NCBI RefSeq assembly: GCF_029784135.1
Contig: NC_073746.1
Location: forward strand, 226,747,882 to 226,811,881
DNA: 64,000 nucleotides
From: Toxorhynchites rutilus septentrionalis
Taxonomy: Eukaryota > Arthropoda > Insecta > Diptera > Culicidae
Direction: 5' to 3'
The notes beneath the pieces were generated by a model, which made no database searches, was not told the origin of the DNA, and saw nothing but the letters and a program-made list of their open reading frames with translations. Position 1 is the first letter of the stretch. Each line of letters starts with the position of its first letter. This document shows positions 20,400-32,074 of this stretch, in pieces. Made by a program: the position numbers and the translations under genes.

Positions 20400-22110
20400 A
20401 GACTATTCGGTGGGATCTTCTGTAAATATTTTTTTTTTCATTATGTTAACAAGTTATTCATCTTCTAAATCAATCTTCTAAATCGTCTAAAAAAATTAAA
20501 ATTGGTCTACAATAGATTGACGACAACAAATAGAAAAATAAATAGATAAATGAACAAGATGTGTGTAAAATAAAACAAAAATTATTGAAATTTCATTCAT
20601 TTCATTCGTGCCATCATTAGATTTGCGTGAATTTGTATGATTCGCATATTTATTTTGTGATAAGAAAATCACTAGTATTACTCGTTTCAGTGGTGCATTG
20701 AACATCTCTGTCTGGGTAGAATAAATCACCCCAAGCAACGAGCTATGCTACCCCGTACCATATCCCACGACTCATAATTACTGATAAACTCCGATGAAAG
20801 ATTACGACAGCCGTACCCACCCTGGCGAGTACAAGAGCTCCATGTAATAAGCATCCATCAGACGGCCAGCAATTCATCGTTCGCGTAAGTTCATCGATCG
20901 TGTGAGTTTTCCGTTGTTTGCTCTTCCTTCAAAGATTCCAATCTCCCCGCCTTGTTCTAGTAATGTAATTACGCCATCAGAATGCTATCAATTACGGTCC
21001 AAGCAGCTGGTTGTAGTCGCTTGCGTTTCCCTCTCTCGCCTCTTCTCGCCAACGCAACACACGCAGCACACATTTTCACGGCCACCTGTGAGTAAAGGAA
21101 GACTCACCTTCGCGTATAACTGCTTAATAATTTCCTTTCGACCACCATTGCGCACGTAGCGGTGTGCCACTGTCGTCATTAACACCGCACATGTCGTCAG
21201 CTAATTCAGTGTAGGCCGGGAGAATGACAAACCTTCGGAAACGAGCGAATTATGCTGGGCTGTCAAGTGCGAGGTGAAAAAATGTGCCTCACGGAGCGAG
21301 TTCATGTCACAGTAGGGGAATGGAGTTGATTTGGACATCTTTCTAGATGAGAACATATGCGCGGCTCCTAATAAGCTTACGAATTTTAACAAGAACCGTG
21401 CACTGGTTCTCAGATGTGCTGCAAAGGAAATTGTAAAACGCCTTTCTAACGAGCAATTAAAGGTCACATGTGAATGTTCTTAGGTTAGTCAGAAGCGATC
21501 CAACTGACTTGTAAATAAATATTGAACAGAGTAATATTTTATACGGCATTCTAATATTTTGAAAATAAACAGATTATTATATTCGAAACTCATTCTAAAA
21601 AATTCTAAGATTTTTTATCAATTTCAAAATTCATGTACCTAACACATTAACCGACACATGGAATGTTGATAGAGATTTATATTTTTATTGTATACATAAC
21701 ATAATATAAATAACATGATACATAAGCTGAAAAACTCATTTTCTAGAAATAAAATTCACAAGGGAATGATGCATTCAAATCAAATTGAAATTTATCATCA
21801 TTTTTAAAATAAACATATAGAAATCATCATGTCGATTGAATTCCAACGTTTTCAGAACTTTATTTGCTCAATTTTTTTCTTCAATCATATATTTATACTT
21901 TCATCATATATTAACACTCACAAAGTTTCCCAACGATGCCTATAAACTCAATAGTTTTAAGATAAAAAAGCGAACTCAATATTTTAAAGAGTTTAAAGAA
22001 AAAATGATGATTTTTTAATGTCATTCACAAAAGTATGAACTCTCCAAAACTACATCGAAAACAATCAGCAAATAGCTGCAGGAGCTCTTGGGTCGTTTTG
22101 CTTACTGGTA
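20400..22110. other. unassigned; GC-richer 20750-21480
   Basis: No repeat match seen. The 20750-21480 part is GC-richer, with CT-rich and CACA-rich runs and open frames of up to 88 codons on both strands, none recognisable. It is a reasonable candidate for unique host DNA. 21500-22110 is AT-rich and featureless. Confidence 0.35.
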
Positions 22111-22119
22111 CACTATAAA

Positions 22120-22860
22120 TTTTCCTTAGTGAGTGTCGGTAAATGTTCGATAATAACCTTCCGGAGATGTAAAAGGTCTATCATATACAGCATTCGTGGA
22201 AAATAACTTGAACGCGTCGAGAAAGTTAAGGATCTTGGAGTGTTGTTGGACTATCGACTCTTAGGATTCATCTTAAAAGTCGCCGAAGGTTTTGATGATC
22301 ACTTGTGTTTGCGTGATCTCTACTGTTCGCTAGTCAGGCCAATTCTGCAGTATGCATCTGTCGTTTGGTATCTATTTGAAGCAGGGTGGATTGCGAGAAT
22401 TGAGTTCGTGCAAAGGAGATTTGTGAGGCGAGCGCTGAATAACCTGCATTAGTGTGACTCGATGCATCTTCCACCTTATGAGGATCGATGCGCGCTGTTG
22501 CATATTGAACCCCTTCAAATTCGGCGTGCTATCAATCAAGCTGTATTCGGAGCGAAGATCCTACGGGCTGATAATGACAGTTCTGAGCTACTGGGTCGCA
22601 TGCGCATATATGCACCAGAACGAGTTCTGCGATCTAGGCAAATCATCCAAGCTACACGCAGGAATACCCGATATGGTTCACGCGATCCAATTAATTTTAT
22701 TTGTAGACGTCTTCATGCAGCATACAGTTTGTTTGATTTTAATATGTCTACTTATTCATTCCGTCAACGTTTGTTTCACGCGTGTCCGTTTTAATATAAT
22801 ATAAGTAAGTTTCACGAAGACCTTGATGTCAAATGATAAATAAATAATAAAGACAATAAA
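22120..22860 (+). pseudogene. LINE ORF2 C-terminal region and 3' end
   Basis: Frames give GKCSIITFRRC, LERVEKVKDLGVLLDYRL, LRDLYCSLVRPILQYASVVW, RIEFVQRRFVRRALNNL and MHLPPYEDRCALLHIEPL, ending ...FRQRLFHACPF-stop at 22794. This is the post-RT domain of a jockey-like LINE (VKDLGV.LD, SLVRP.L.Y.S..W, LPPYE.RC). A stop after NLH (22450) and indels kill it. The tail ATAAATAAATAATAAAGACAA probably marks the 3' end. Confidence 0.9.
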
Positions 22861-22995
22861 GGAATAAGTCGGTTTTTAACACTCTAATCCAGACTGGTGC
22901 GGTGCGCCCTAAAGACGAAAAACCCGGTTCAAGATTTTGCGATTAAGATTTAAAATTAACATACAATCTCTTACCAACTAATTAAAGGTATTTAA

Positions 22996-24044
22996 GGTGA
23001 AGGTGGAAGCTAGCCACAGATGGCTGCCACAATGGCGCTCATTTCTTTCATCTCCCTCCCTCACCCCTCGCCCGAAAATCAATAATTTTGCGAAACAGTG
23101 TGAAGAAAATGATCGTTTTCGCACACTTCCCATCAAGTGAAATCAACCAAACTCTAATCGATTACACACAAGATATTAAATTTTCATCTGCTGTCGCACT
23201 GTAGAGTGAAAATCGTCGGAAAACTCGAGCAAGTGCTCTGAAAGTTAAATTTTTATTTTTCAATCTTCGGCAATGGTTTTGTTTGTATCGGTGAAAGCAT
23301 CGTTATTTTTTCGACACTGATGCCAGACAACATCATCGAAACAGCTATCAAAACCACTCAATAAAATGTTATTCCTGAGTCATAGCGTTTCATGTCATGA
23401 AAATCAATAGAATAAAATTGTGTTGTTATCAATACAATCATTATTTTTACGTTTAATGGGTCTATAATGTAAGTTTTAGCAACTTTAACATTGGGTAAGA
23501 ACATAGTATGCAGAGCTCGGAACACTGCCGTGGCCGCCTATGCTTTCAAAAAAAAATAAACGGAAAAGTATTACATTCAATCAAAATGTCTCGGCCAACC
23601 AAGAGAAGGGTTAAGGCTTTCCAACGTGAATATGTGAAAACAATACGACCAACGAAGGAAAATATTAATGAATTATCAGCATCGAGTTACTATGCGGATG
23701 GACTTGTTAATATCAAAAGAGCCCCAATTCGCATGTGTTATAAATTAGCTTATGTTACGCTCGCGTATAATCAGAATTTTATTTCATATGCAAATGCACC
23801 TTCTATATATATTTGTATTTGCAATTGTTCATCGGAACATATCGTTCATACTTTTAACTTCAATATTGAATTGTTATTTTTTTTTCAAATGTATTCAGAG
23901 ACTCGTGTCAATGAAACGTCACACGGTCTGATAAGTGAATTGATCTATTTACATGTGCTTTGCTCTTCTCTCACAAACACTATTACCCCGTTTTTACACA
24001 TGGGTTTACCTATACTACTACAATGGCTAACTTCCACCTTCACC
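22996..24044. mobile_element. TTAA element, family 3 (1.05 kb)
   Basis: TTAA at 22992-22995 and 24045-24048. TIRs ~21 bp, left GGTGAAGGTGGAAGCTAGCC; the right end reads GGCTAACTTCCACCTTCACC. Longer than the other TTAA MITEs. A mostly open frame from 23586 (MSRPTKRRVKAFQREYVKTI...) has a basic start but no family that I recognise, and it reads out through the right TIR. No catalytic DDD pattern of piggyBac was seen. Confidence 0.9.
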
Positions 24045-24123
24045 TTAAGTGAACTTTTCGATAGAAATACTGGACTGCTCCCTAAATGAATTTCATTTAG
24101 GTGAAACCTTGAGAAAAAAAGTA

Positions 24124-24886
24124 CAGGTCGGACTCGATTATCCGGAGTATTGATTTATTTTTCACTCCGGATAATCGAATCCGAAATAATCGAAATAAAA
24201 CAATTTTTTTTCTTTATTTGTTTTTTGCATGTATTTATCGTTTTTTGAAAATAAAAGAGGAATTTGATTTTTGATTCATTCCCTTAAAATCCTCCTACGC
24301 ATATGTTCGAATTTCAACAATGACATAGTTACAGAACTTTTTTTTTGTTCCGGACTCTGTTGCTTCAAACTAGCTCTACATTAAAAAGTACACTACGGAA
24401 GACGATTCTGATGCTTTCATTTGAAAGATGAGAAAATTTAGTACAGGATATAGTAGTGGCACAACGAAATTAGTGAATTTTAATAACATTTTGGAAGTGA
24501 AACACTTGAAGGTTAATAATTTCTAATGTGTTATTATTAATTTTATTCTAAAAATTTATATTAATCTAAATTGTTTCTATCAATTAAAATGAAGTTTTTA
24601 ACCGCTCCACAATTTGTTCTTTGACGCACAACTTCTATCTTTCTTAATTTGGCTGCAATATCGATATAAACGATTCATGGTGAAAATTCAAGCAAAATCT
24701 TCAAAAATCACGATTTTTACCCCACTGTACATGTAATAGACACTTAAACTTCACCTTAACGTTGAAAGGATACATTTCTTCATGAAATAAGCCATATTTG
24801 AAAGAGAAAAAATATATATTTTTTTCCAAACTGAATATAGTCAAGTCCAAAATTGTACATAATCGAATCACATATAATCGAGTCCG
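24124..24886. mobile_element. pogo-like non-autonomous element, copy 1
   Basis: TA at 24122-24123 and 24887-24888. Left end CAGGTCGGACTCGATTATCC; right end read inward CGGACTCGATTATATGTGAT. A further inverted CACTCCGGATAATCGAATCC lies at 24162. Internal blocks (CCTACGCATATGTTCGAATT, TTAGTACAGGATAT, TTTCTATCAA) recur at 34500-34990 and inverted at 45447-46840. No transposase frame. Confidence 0.82.
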
Positions 24887-24894
24887 TATCATTT

Positions 24895-25430
24895 CATTTG
24901 ATACCAATATTGAGGGGATTGCAAAAAATACATAGCCGACCATTTTGTGGCGGCGACCTTTTCGAATTTAGGTTGTTCATAGTGTAGTGTATTCTCCAAA
25001 TCAAGCCATTCAGCCATTATTTTGCGGCGGCCAAATTGAAATTTTCAAGATCATGGAATACGCAGTTTTATAAGGAAAGTAGAATTAAATGTATGTTCCA
25101 AATTTCAGATTAATCATTCAACAGGAACGGGGTCAATTTTCTATTAATGTGGGACAAACCAACAAACATTCAAACATACATAGAAACAGATCAAAAATAT
25201 ATATGGCGCCATCTTGCGGTGGCGGCCATTTTGGATTTTCATTTTTCATAAATAATTGTGTTCTACTAGTCAATCCCTTTCATATTGATGGGATTGTGAA
25301 AAAAATATATATGGCGCCATCTTGCGGTGGCGGGCATTTTGGATTTTCATTTGATACCCATATTGATGGGGTTCTGAGAAAATATGTAATCCGCCATTTT
25401 GTAGTGGCCGAGTCTGACCTGTATTTTTCT
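24895..25430. repeat. ~110-bp imperfect tandem repeat (GGCGCCATCTTGCGG)
   Basis: Repeated ATATGGCGCCATCTTGCGGT, GGCGG(C/G)CATTTTGGATTTTC and ATATTGATGGG(A/G)TT blocks at about 25200, 25310 and, diverged, at 24930 and 25390. An inverted related fragment is at 35205-35275. Open frames here repeat the peptide YMAPSCGGGHFGFSF because the DNA repeats; they are not taken as genes. Confidence 0.7.
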
Positions 25431-26640
25431 GGAATGCTTAGACTTTTTTACATGCAATATCAAAATTTCTAGGGCACTTGTTCTTTGTTTCTGAAATCCT
25501 TTTTTTTCAATTTTTATGATGGTATCAACGAACAAATATAAATGGTAGGGTGGTTCTTAATTGACCCTCTAAATTTTAGAGGCCATAAAGTACCTAAAAT
25601 ATTAATTTTATTTGGCGATGAGCATCGAAATGTATAGCAATTCTCTTTTATTATATTCTCTGCCAATTGGTGTGATGCATGAGTGTGATAAAAGAGAAAT
25701 ACAAAAGTGTTAAAAGAAAGTTCCTGACATTATTCTATTCCATCAAAACCGTCAAAAAGCCTACTAGAAATATTCTGACATGAAATAAATTCATGGATAT
25801 AGAGGCCACACGAAAAAAGACCGCCTCGGTTCCTTAGGCTGCTGTGGCATTACGCTTTTTTCTCTAAGGCGGTTGTGTCTTATTCTCTTCGCGATTTTTT
25901 CCGAGAATCTTAAAAATATATGCTGTATTAGAAAGGTGTGGTAAATTGGAATCTGACATCTTCTGCGATTAAACACTCGTTTTCGGAAGCAAATTTCAAG
26001 AGGGGATGCCTCGACTTCTAGAACCGTAGATAAAGTTGAAGAATTTTTAATGTTATATTAGTTTAGTATTTCTTGATATTATGTACTGGGCCCTTACACT
26101 GCCAGATAATAAATATTATAAATAAATAAATAAATAAAATTATTGTCGGAAATTAGTTTTACTCACTTTACATTTTTTTCCTCTCGAAACTTACAAAAAA
26201 TCTCTAAACCGTGGATTTGTTGCGATCCACCCCTAATAACGACATGCCGTTTGTCGATTCAATTAAAGTAGTACATTTGGGTGAACTGACCATAAGCAAC
26301 CACAATCTGGACCTCACAAAGTCTCTCAATAATGAATCTATTGCATTTCATGTTACGTCTTGTTCACGCTGGCCTAACACTCCTATACTCGCGCACTGGT
26401 CTCACAGACCATAACACGTTGAGTTCCCAGAAAACATCAACACTATAACTTTGCAAATCTCTCTAGCTTCTCCATTCGTTGTTCGTCATTGTTTTGTATT
26501 TTCGGTACGAATGAGACGTATGTCACTTTTTTGCTATAATCGGTCTGTAACTTTTTTGGACATGTGACTTTTTTCCTATTTTTTGTTCAATGAAATGTAT
26601 AAATCAATTTTGGTGATGTAGAATATCTATTGAGTACTAG
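25430..26640. other. unassigned; LINE-like A-rich tail at 26095-26140
   Basis: Contains TACTGGGCCCTTACACTGCC, then ATAAATAAATAAATAAATAA, plausibly the 3' end of a truncated LINE. The rest has no recognisable content. Confidence 0.4.
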
Positions 26641-27600
26641 CTGACCCAACGAACTTCGTCCCGCCCCAAATAGATTTTTCAATTTGAATACTTTCAAACA
26701 TCCACGTTTTCTTACTAAGTGAACGTTAGTGAGTCCAAACACTGAACTCTTCATTGATTGATTACCCTTTGATCCTTTACAATTTCCTTTCACTATAAAT
26801 TGTCTAGTACTTCTACAAAAATTCGTCCTTATAATATAAAATTATTTTTAGACACAATTCACGTTCAAGATTCTTCAAGCATTTGGAATTAACATGTTTC
26901 TCCGTTGCATGGAATACATATTTGATACAGAAAATATTATAAAATAAAGACAGCTCAAATTAGGGCACAACAACACATTTGGCCTTCCATTTTTGTATAT
27001 ATAGATAGAAGATATAGGAATGCGTTATTCCGTCTGAAAATCCTTTTCCACTTTCGAACAAAAATCAATTTCGTTAGCGCCAACATCAAATGGACTAACA
27101 ACGCTTTGCTAATTGTATATGGGAATTCAATTTTCCGATTTTTCTCTCCGCTATATTGATCTACGGGAAGAGACGAATACAACGAAATATAGATAACTCA
27201 AATTGAACCATTCCTTCCTCGGGTTTTGCGCTTACCAACACATTTGGCCTTCCATTTTTATTTATAAATATATAATATGGAAATGCGTTATTTCGCCTGA
27301 AAATCCATTTCCACTTACGAACAATGATCAATTTTGATAGCGCAAATATCGAATAAACTAACAACGCTTATTATGATGTAGTTTTTGAACATGTGGGAAC
27401 TCAATTTTCCGAATTTTTCGACCTTCTTTCAGGATTTTCCGAAAATATTCCGATTTTTTCTCCACTATATTGATTAACGGGAAGAGTTGAATACTACAAA
27501 ATACAGGAGGCTAAAATCGGACCATCTCTTCTTCGGGTTTTCCGCTTACCAACAGATTTTGCCTTACATTTTTATCTATATATATGATGCATAACATTAT
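26640..27600 (-). mobile_element. Helitron-like repeat with tandem 5' heads
   Basis: On the minus strand the 3' end is GGGACGAAGTTCGTTGGGTC followed by CAGCTAGT (26640-26660). Going upstream, the TATATAAAAATGGAAGGCCAAATGTG-type head occurs three times (about 26980, 27245, 27560), separated by ~270-310 bp of related sequence (CGCTAACGAAATTGATT...GAATAACGCATTCC). It is the third copy of the family at 3395-5155 and 33000-33520. Confidence 0.6.
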
Positions 27601-27740
27601 TACAGAATTATTCTTATTTGATTGTAGTCGTTTTTTGTCATCGGTATCAATGAAGAAAAATACGCCATCGTTAGTTTCATACGTGCAAAATCAAAATACA
27701 AATGTTTGACTTTCTTAAACTCGCTTAAACAAAGGGTACA

Positions 27741-28424
27741 CTAGGGTGCCAATGAAAATGGTCATCTTGTATTTCTAAAAGTTACCCCATAAAAATGTTC
27801 ACCACTTTAAGGGAGGGTGGCACAAAGCGGTCAAAGTTTGAATTTTTTTAAAATTCGAAAAATTACCCAAAGCGGAGTAAAAGGAAATCGGGGTTTTCGA
27901 AAAAAAATTATGCCAAGTGTCTTAAAATTGCATGAAACTAGTGTCATCTGGTGTAATCTCGAAAAAACATATTGTCAAAAATTGACACTCTGGGACTTGA
28001 GCTAAAATTTTTCATAGGGTACATTATAGTGCAAATCAAAATTTCGCAACAAGTTCCGAATGAAAAATTGAGATTTTTATTGGCACCCAAAAACCATACT
28101 TTTCGTCTCGTATTCCGAAAAAAAAAGTCCCGGATTGTTGATTTTTGACATGAAATTTTTTTTCGAGATGATACTACATCTCGACATTTCATGCAATTTT
28201 AAGACATTTGGCAACAAAATTGTTTTTTAGAAAACCCCGATTTCCTTAGGTGATTTTTCGATTTTCGAAAAACTCGAACTTTGACAGCTTTGCGCCACTC
28301 TCCTTTAAGCCTGATTGAGCTGATATTTTCCATAGGGTGTTTTTTCGAGGTGGTGAACATTTTATATACAGTAACTTTTTGAATATTAGGGTCGTTTTTT
28401 CCCATACATTCATTGGCACCCTAG
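27741..28424. mobile_element. foldback element with ~270-bp inverted arms
   Basis: Ends CTAGGGTGCCAATGAA and its inverse TTCATTGGCACCCTAG. Arms correspond through ATGTTCACCAC, GTGGC(A/G)CAAAGC(G/T)GTCAAAGTT, GGAAATCGGGGTTTTC, TTAAAATTGCATGAAA and CAAAAATTGACACTC. Almost the whole 684 bp is a degenerate palindrome with a short centre near 28050-28120. No coding frame is supported. Target duplication not resolved. Confidence 0.88.
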
Positions 28425-28990
28425 GGAACACATTTACACACTTATGAAAGAATTGCACTTGTGGATAAATTGTAAATTATAACTACGCTAGAGAAACTAA
28501 TCGGTGACTGATGGTTACTTTTTACAGATACAGTTTCAGGGATTTTTTTATCATACACTGCGTTTTATAAATATACCGTATACGTTTATATATATATTTA
28601 TAACTATACCACTCCATATTTCTTCCAGTTCCAGAGATATGTAAAAAGTCGGTTGGTAGTATATAGTGTAGGATATAATAACTATCTTCATTTATAAGAC
28701 TGGCCATTTCCACTTTATTGTTGTGGCCAGGCGCGGAACATTAAAAAAACTAAAATTCCAGTGTTTCATAACTATAGAACCAGATAGTTAAACTCTCACT
28801 CCTTTACAAAATTAACGTCAATTTCACATAAATTACAATAAGTTTCTAATGAATAGGTCATCTTTAGTTCTCAATCGGATCAAATAACCTACTCGGGTGG
28901 TTTGATCAAGTTGCGCTATTCTGTAGTGTGTATCTCGTTCTATGCAGAGGATACTCCTCGTTTAAGCTCTTCAAACCACTCATACTGCTT

Positions 28991-29139
28991 TTTTTTTCTC
29001 TATTATAGTGATTTTCAACACATTTCGGCTGGTTCGTCACTTTTACTTCCATTTTTGGAAGAATGTCGGGAGTGAGAGTTGAACTCGTGATCTCTGCGTG
29101 GGAGGTATGGATGTTACCACTACGCCAGATCGCCTCCAC
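28991..29139 (-). mobile_element. SINE-2, second copy
   Basis: Perfect 12-bp TSD CTCATACTGCTT at 28979-28990 and 29140-29151. On the minus strand it has the GGAGGCGATCTGGCGTAGTG head, a GATCACGAGTTCAACTC B-box-like element and an A-rich end. Very close to 9946-10098. Confidence 0.92.
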
Positions 29140-29509
29140 CTCATACTGCTTGTAAGCTGCATCTACTATTCGTCCGATCACTCCTCATAAGTTCCTGACA
29201 AGGTTTTGATTTAGTAAACAAGCCGAGCAGTCCAGAATCTGAAGCCCCTATTCTTTAAACCATGCCATGACCTTCCAGATTTTATGAATCGAAGTCAAAT
29301 TACCCAATTATCTCATTGTTTCTGATGTAAAAACAGTAGTGAATGATTCTGAAGTACTTTGTTGCCCTTCTGACTGTTCATTCGTGTTGATGATAAGCTA
29401 TCTAAACCCGGCCTTTTTGAGAAAATTCTCCCCAAACCATAAAAATCCCATTTTCAAAGTTGCGTGTCCAAAAACAAATGTGAAAGCTAATCCCAAGGGT
29501 TTCACTATT

Positions 29510-30430
29510 TCAGGAGAACTTCTCAGATAAAAAAATCAACTGGAATAGAATTTCTTCATACTGGAAGAAGTTATGGAACGTGTCATGTAATTTTTCAACT
29601 CGTAACTGCCGCCGGCAAAGTTTGACGGTTTGAGGAAAATATATCTTACAAGGAGAAAATAAAAATGCTAACGGTTTTTGTAACTTTCCTGACAAAAATC
29701 CCGTAAGCATAGTGTGAAACAAACGTGCAGATATCACTTTCAATTTAGCCTTACGTTTTCGAAGACACAAATCGGTAAAATTCTGAATGTAATCGTTATT
29801 GCTCATAATGGTATCCGTTGCCCCTGAGTCGATCTCCAAATGAAACCACTTGCCTCTTAGTCACACTTTTTTGAACACATCAAAATTCGTTACGTGGTTC
29901 AACTCGGCCTCGCTGTCGAAATCCAGCAATTCCATCTTATCGTCAACGTTCGCCAGTCGCCATTCATGTTTCGCTTACTCCAACAGTTCCTAGCGATGTG
30001 GCCCTGATTTCCACAACAGAAACACCAAATGTGCTTTTTTCCTCGACTCGTCCTTCTGGAAACTGGACCACCCTCCCTTACTGCTTGCGCTTGCTTTTTT
30101 CTTGGCCGTATTGATCCGGTTGTTGTACTTCTGTTTCATTTTCATTTTCATCTGATCCTCCTCGATTTGCTTTGGCTCTGGATGCTGATTGGTCGAATGT
30201 GGTGTCGTCCGCGCTTCATTGACATTTTGGCCGTCCAAAGACCTGCTACGAACATGTCCCCGAGCGCCTGTATTCGGTAAACTTGGCAGTTATTCCCGAT
30301 AGCATGTCCCTTTTAATTGAACTTTAGGAACACCGATCAGCTCAGTTCTTTCTTCTGTCTTTTGGGTCACGTATCGAGTAATTCCACTGCTCTGCTGAGC
30401 CTCTCCTAGCCTCCTATAATATGCAAGTGC
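29510..30430 (-). pseudogene. copia-type gag/protease relic
   Basis: Minus strand carries, in order, a charged Lys/Glu/Gln-rich gag C-terminus (30238-30040), a CX2CX4HX4C zinc knuckle (30026-29985, in another frame), then a retroviral-type aspartic protease start with a DSGAT active-site triad at about 29830. The order gag-knuckle-protease fits a Ty1/copia LTR retrotransposon polyprotein, whose gag packages RNA and whose protease cleaves the polyprotein. Frames are shifted between domains. Integrase and RT are absent, and no LTRs were recognised. Confidence 0.8.
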
Positions 30431-30509
30431 ACTAAGACGTGCAGTGAGACTCGATGTTGTAGTTTTTGGGGCAGTCGTTTCACAACGAGTGAGACTAGAT
30501 GTTGTAGAT

Positions 30510-30839
30510 CAGGGATTCTCAAAGTGGTCAATATCAGTTTTCCGGAGGGCTACAAGATACTGTATCAGTTGTGTCACTTGAACCAGCTCGTGATAAGAAT
30601 AACTAATATTTTTGTGAAAACTCTATTGTTGAAATTTGTATTAATAATAATTAATTGCACTTGACATTTTCTGAATATTATGTCTATTTATCGACGAGAA
30701 AATGATATCAAGTTTTTGAATAAATAAGTATTTTGTATGAATAAGGTAAATTTGTTGAAGAAATTTAGCTATATGGGTCGATGGTATCACTTCATTCTGG
30801 AAAAGGGGTCGCTCGCCCAAAATAGTTTGAGAGTCCCTG
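30510..30839. mobile_element. hAT-type MITE
   Basis: TIRs: left CAGGGATTCTCAAAGTGGTC, right read inward CAGGGACTCTCAAACTATTT. 8-bp TSD with one mismatch: TTGTAGAT at 30502-30509 and TTTTAGAT at 30840-30847. 330 bp, AT-rich, no coding capacity. CAGGG ends and an 8-bp TSD are diagnostic of hAT. Confidence 0.92.
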
Positions 30840-30849
30840 TTTTAGATGA

Positions 30850-31920
30850 AAGGATTAATCACTCCATGTGAAGGTAGTGATAGGGAACCACCACAGCTTA
30901 AAGCCCAATCTGTTTGTTGGCAGACGAACTAATACCGAACGTTTCCAGAGAAAATCATTCCAACATGTAGCAACTCTGTCGCCAATATCGTTATTTTCGA
31001 CCAACCTATAAAGAAACTCTTGATAGTTAGACCGGAAAACCCGATGAAAGGAAAAAAAACAGACCGTCTAAATCAATTAGAAAGCAGAACAATGGACAGC
31101 GCCACCTTGCTCCAGACAGACGAACGCAACTTGAAATGTGTTGTGCCCTGCCTAAACGCCCTTCGTCGCGGCCACGCTGTAAATATTTTTATCGCTTTAT
31201 GATGGTTTGTTCTCGAGGCTATTTGCACGTCGTCAATCTTGTGGCTTCCTTTCTTGCCGCTAGTCGGAGGCGCCAACCAGAAAAAAAATCGGTTTGTTGT
31301 AGAAAAGCAAATCTCACACGCGGAAGTTAGTGGTAAATGATGCGAAAACAATTCCCCCGAAGAAGAGGAACATAAAAAAAATACAGAACTTATAAAACGA
31401 GAATTCGTGCACAGAGAATCGACATGAAGGGAAAAACGCAATAAAAACAGGATGCTCGAACTAATTTCCCGTTAATGCACTTTCGTTCATTAACGGATAA
31501 GCTAGTTTATGTTTATGTTTTTCGGTGTACATTTTTATACATGCATTTACTATCGATACAGGTATATGCGTACTTGTGATACAGACATACATTGCGGGTT
31601 CCATTGAGACTCAATTGAGTGAAATCAACGAAAAGTGAACGTTTGATGGGTTTTCATGCATCCGGATCACTTCAGTATGATAACTTTAACTGAACTGAAT
31701 CGTTAGATTTGGTAACAAATTCTTGAGCACACGTGACTGGAATGAATAGTAGTTTGTGAAAGGAAGGTCTATTTCGTGGTTTGCCTACAAGTGCAAAACA
31801 TGTTTTGAATAAATGTATGACTGTATTTGGAAAATTATATGACGAATCTGAATAAACAGAGACAGAAATTCAAATGTTCCCGATATAGTTTAGAGTAATA
31901 ATCGATTCAAATTAATTTTA
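30850..31920. other. unassigned sequence
   Basis: 31020-31440 is GC-richer, with overlapping frames of up to 122 codons on the minus strand, rich in Ser/Phe and of no recognisable family. Not matched to any repeat in the window. Confidence 0.35.
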
Positions 31921-31969
31921 ATTTTATCGTGTCGCTGAAGTCCTTCTTCATTATAAACGACGAATAAAC

Positions 31970-32036
31970 CCCGACCAGAAGGGAAATCAAACCCGAAACT
32001 TCTGTCACGTTACGTGCGACGGAAACCACTTAGTGC
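31970..32036 (-). repeat. tRNA-like SINE head relic
   Basis: On the minus strand CACTAAGTGGTTTCCGTCGC (A-box-like) and TTCGGGTTTGATTTCC (B-box-like) are 20-30 bp apart. Diverged and lacking a tail. Related in layout to SINE-1 but not an obvious copy. Confidence 0.5.
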
Positions 32037-32074
32037 TTTTCAACTCCCAATTTCAAATTTACAGTGATTCGGAT

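Noticed and set aside
24124..24200. Attenuator-like hairpin formed by GGATAATCGAATCC
   Set aside because: It is a sub-terminal inverted repeat of a pogo-like element, with the same ends found at 45447 and 12430.
25089..25472. 127-codon frame with repeated YMAPSCGGGHFGFSF
   Set aside because: The peptide repeat simply reflects the DNA tandem repeat; no start context or domain.
29510..30430. Endogenous virus
   Set aside because: Gag-knuckle-protease layout with the DSGAT motif fits an LTR retrotransposon of copia type; no envelope or viral RNA polymerase signal was seen anywhere in the window.
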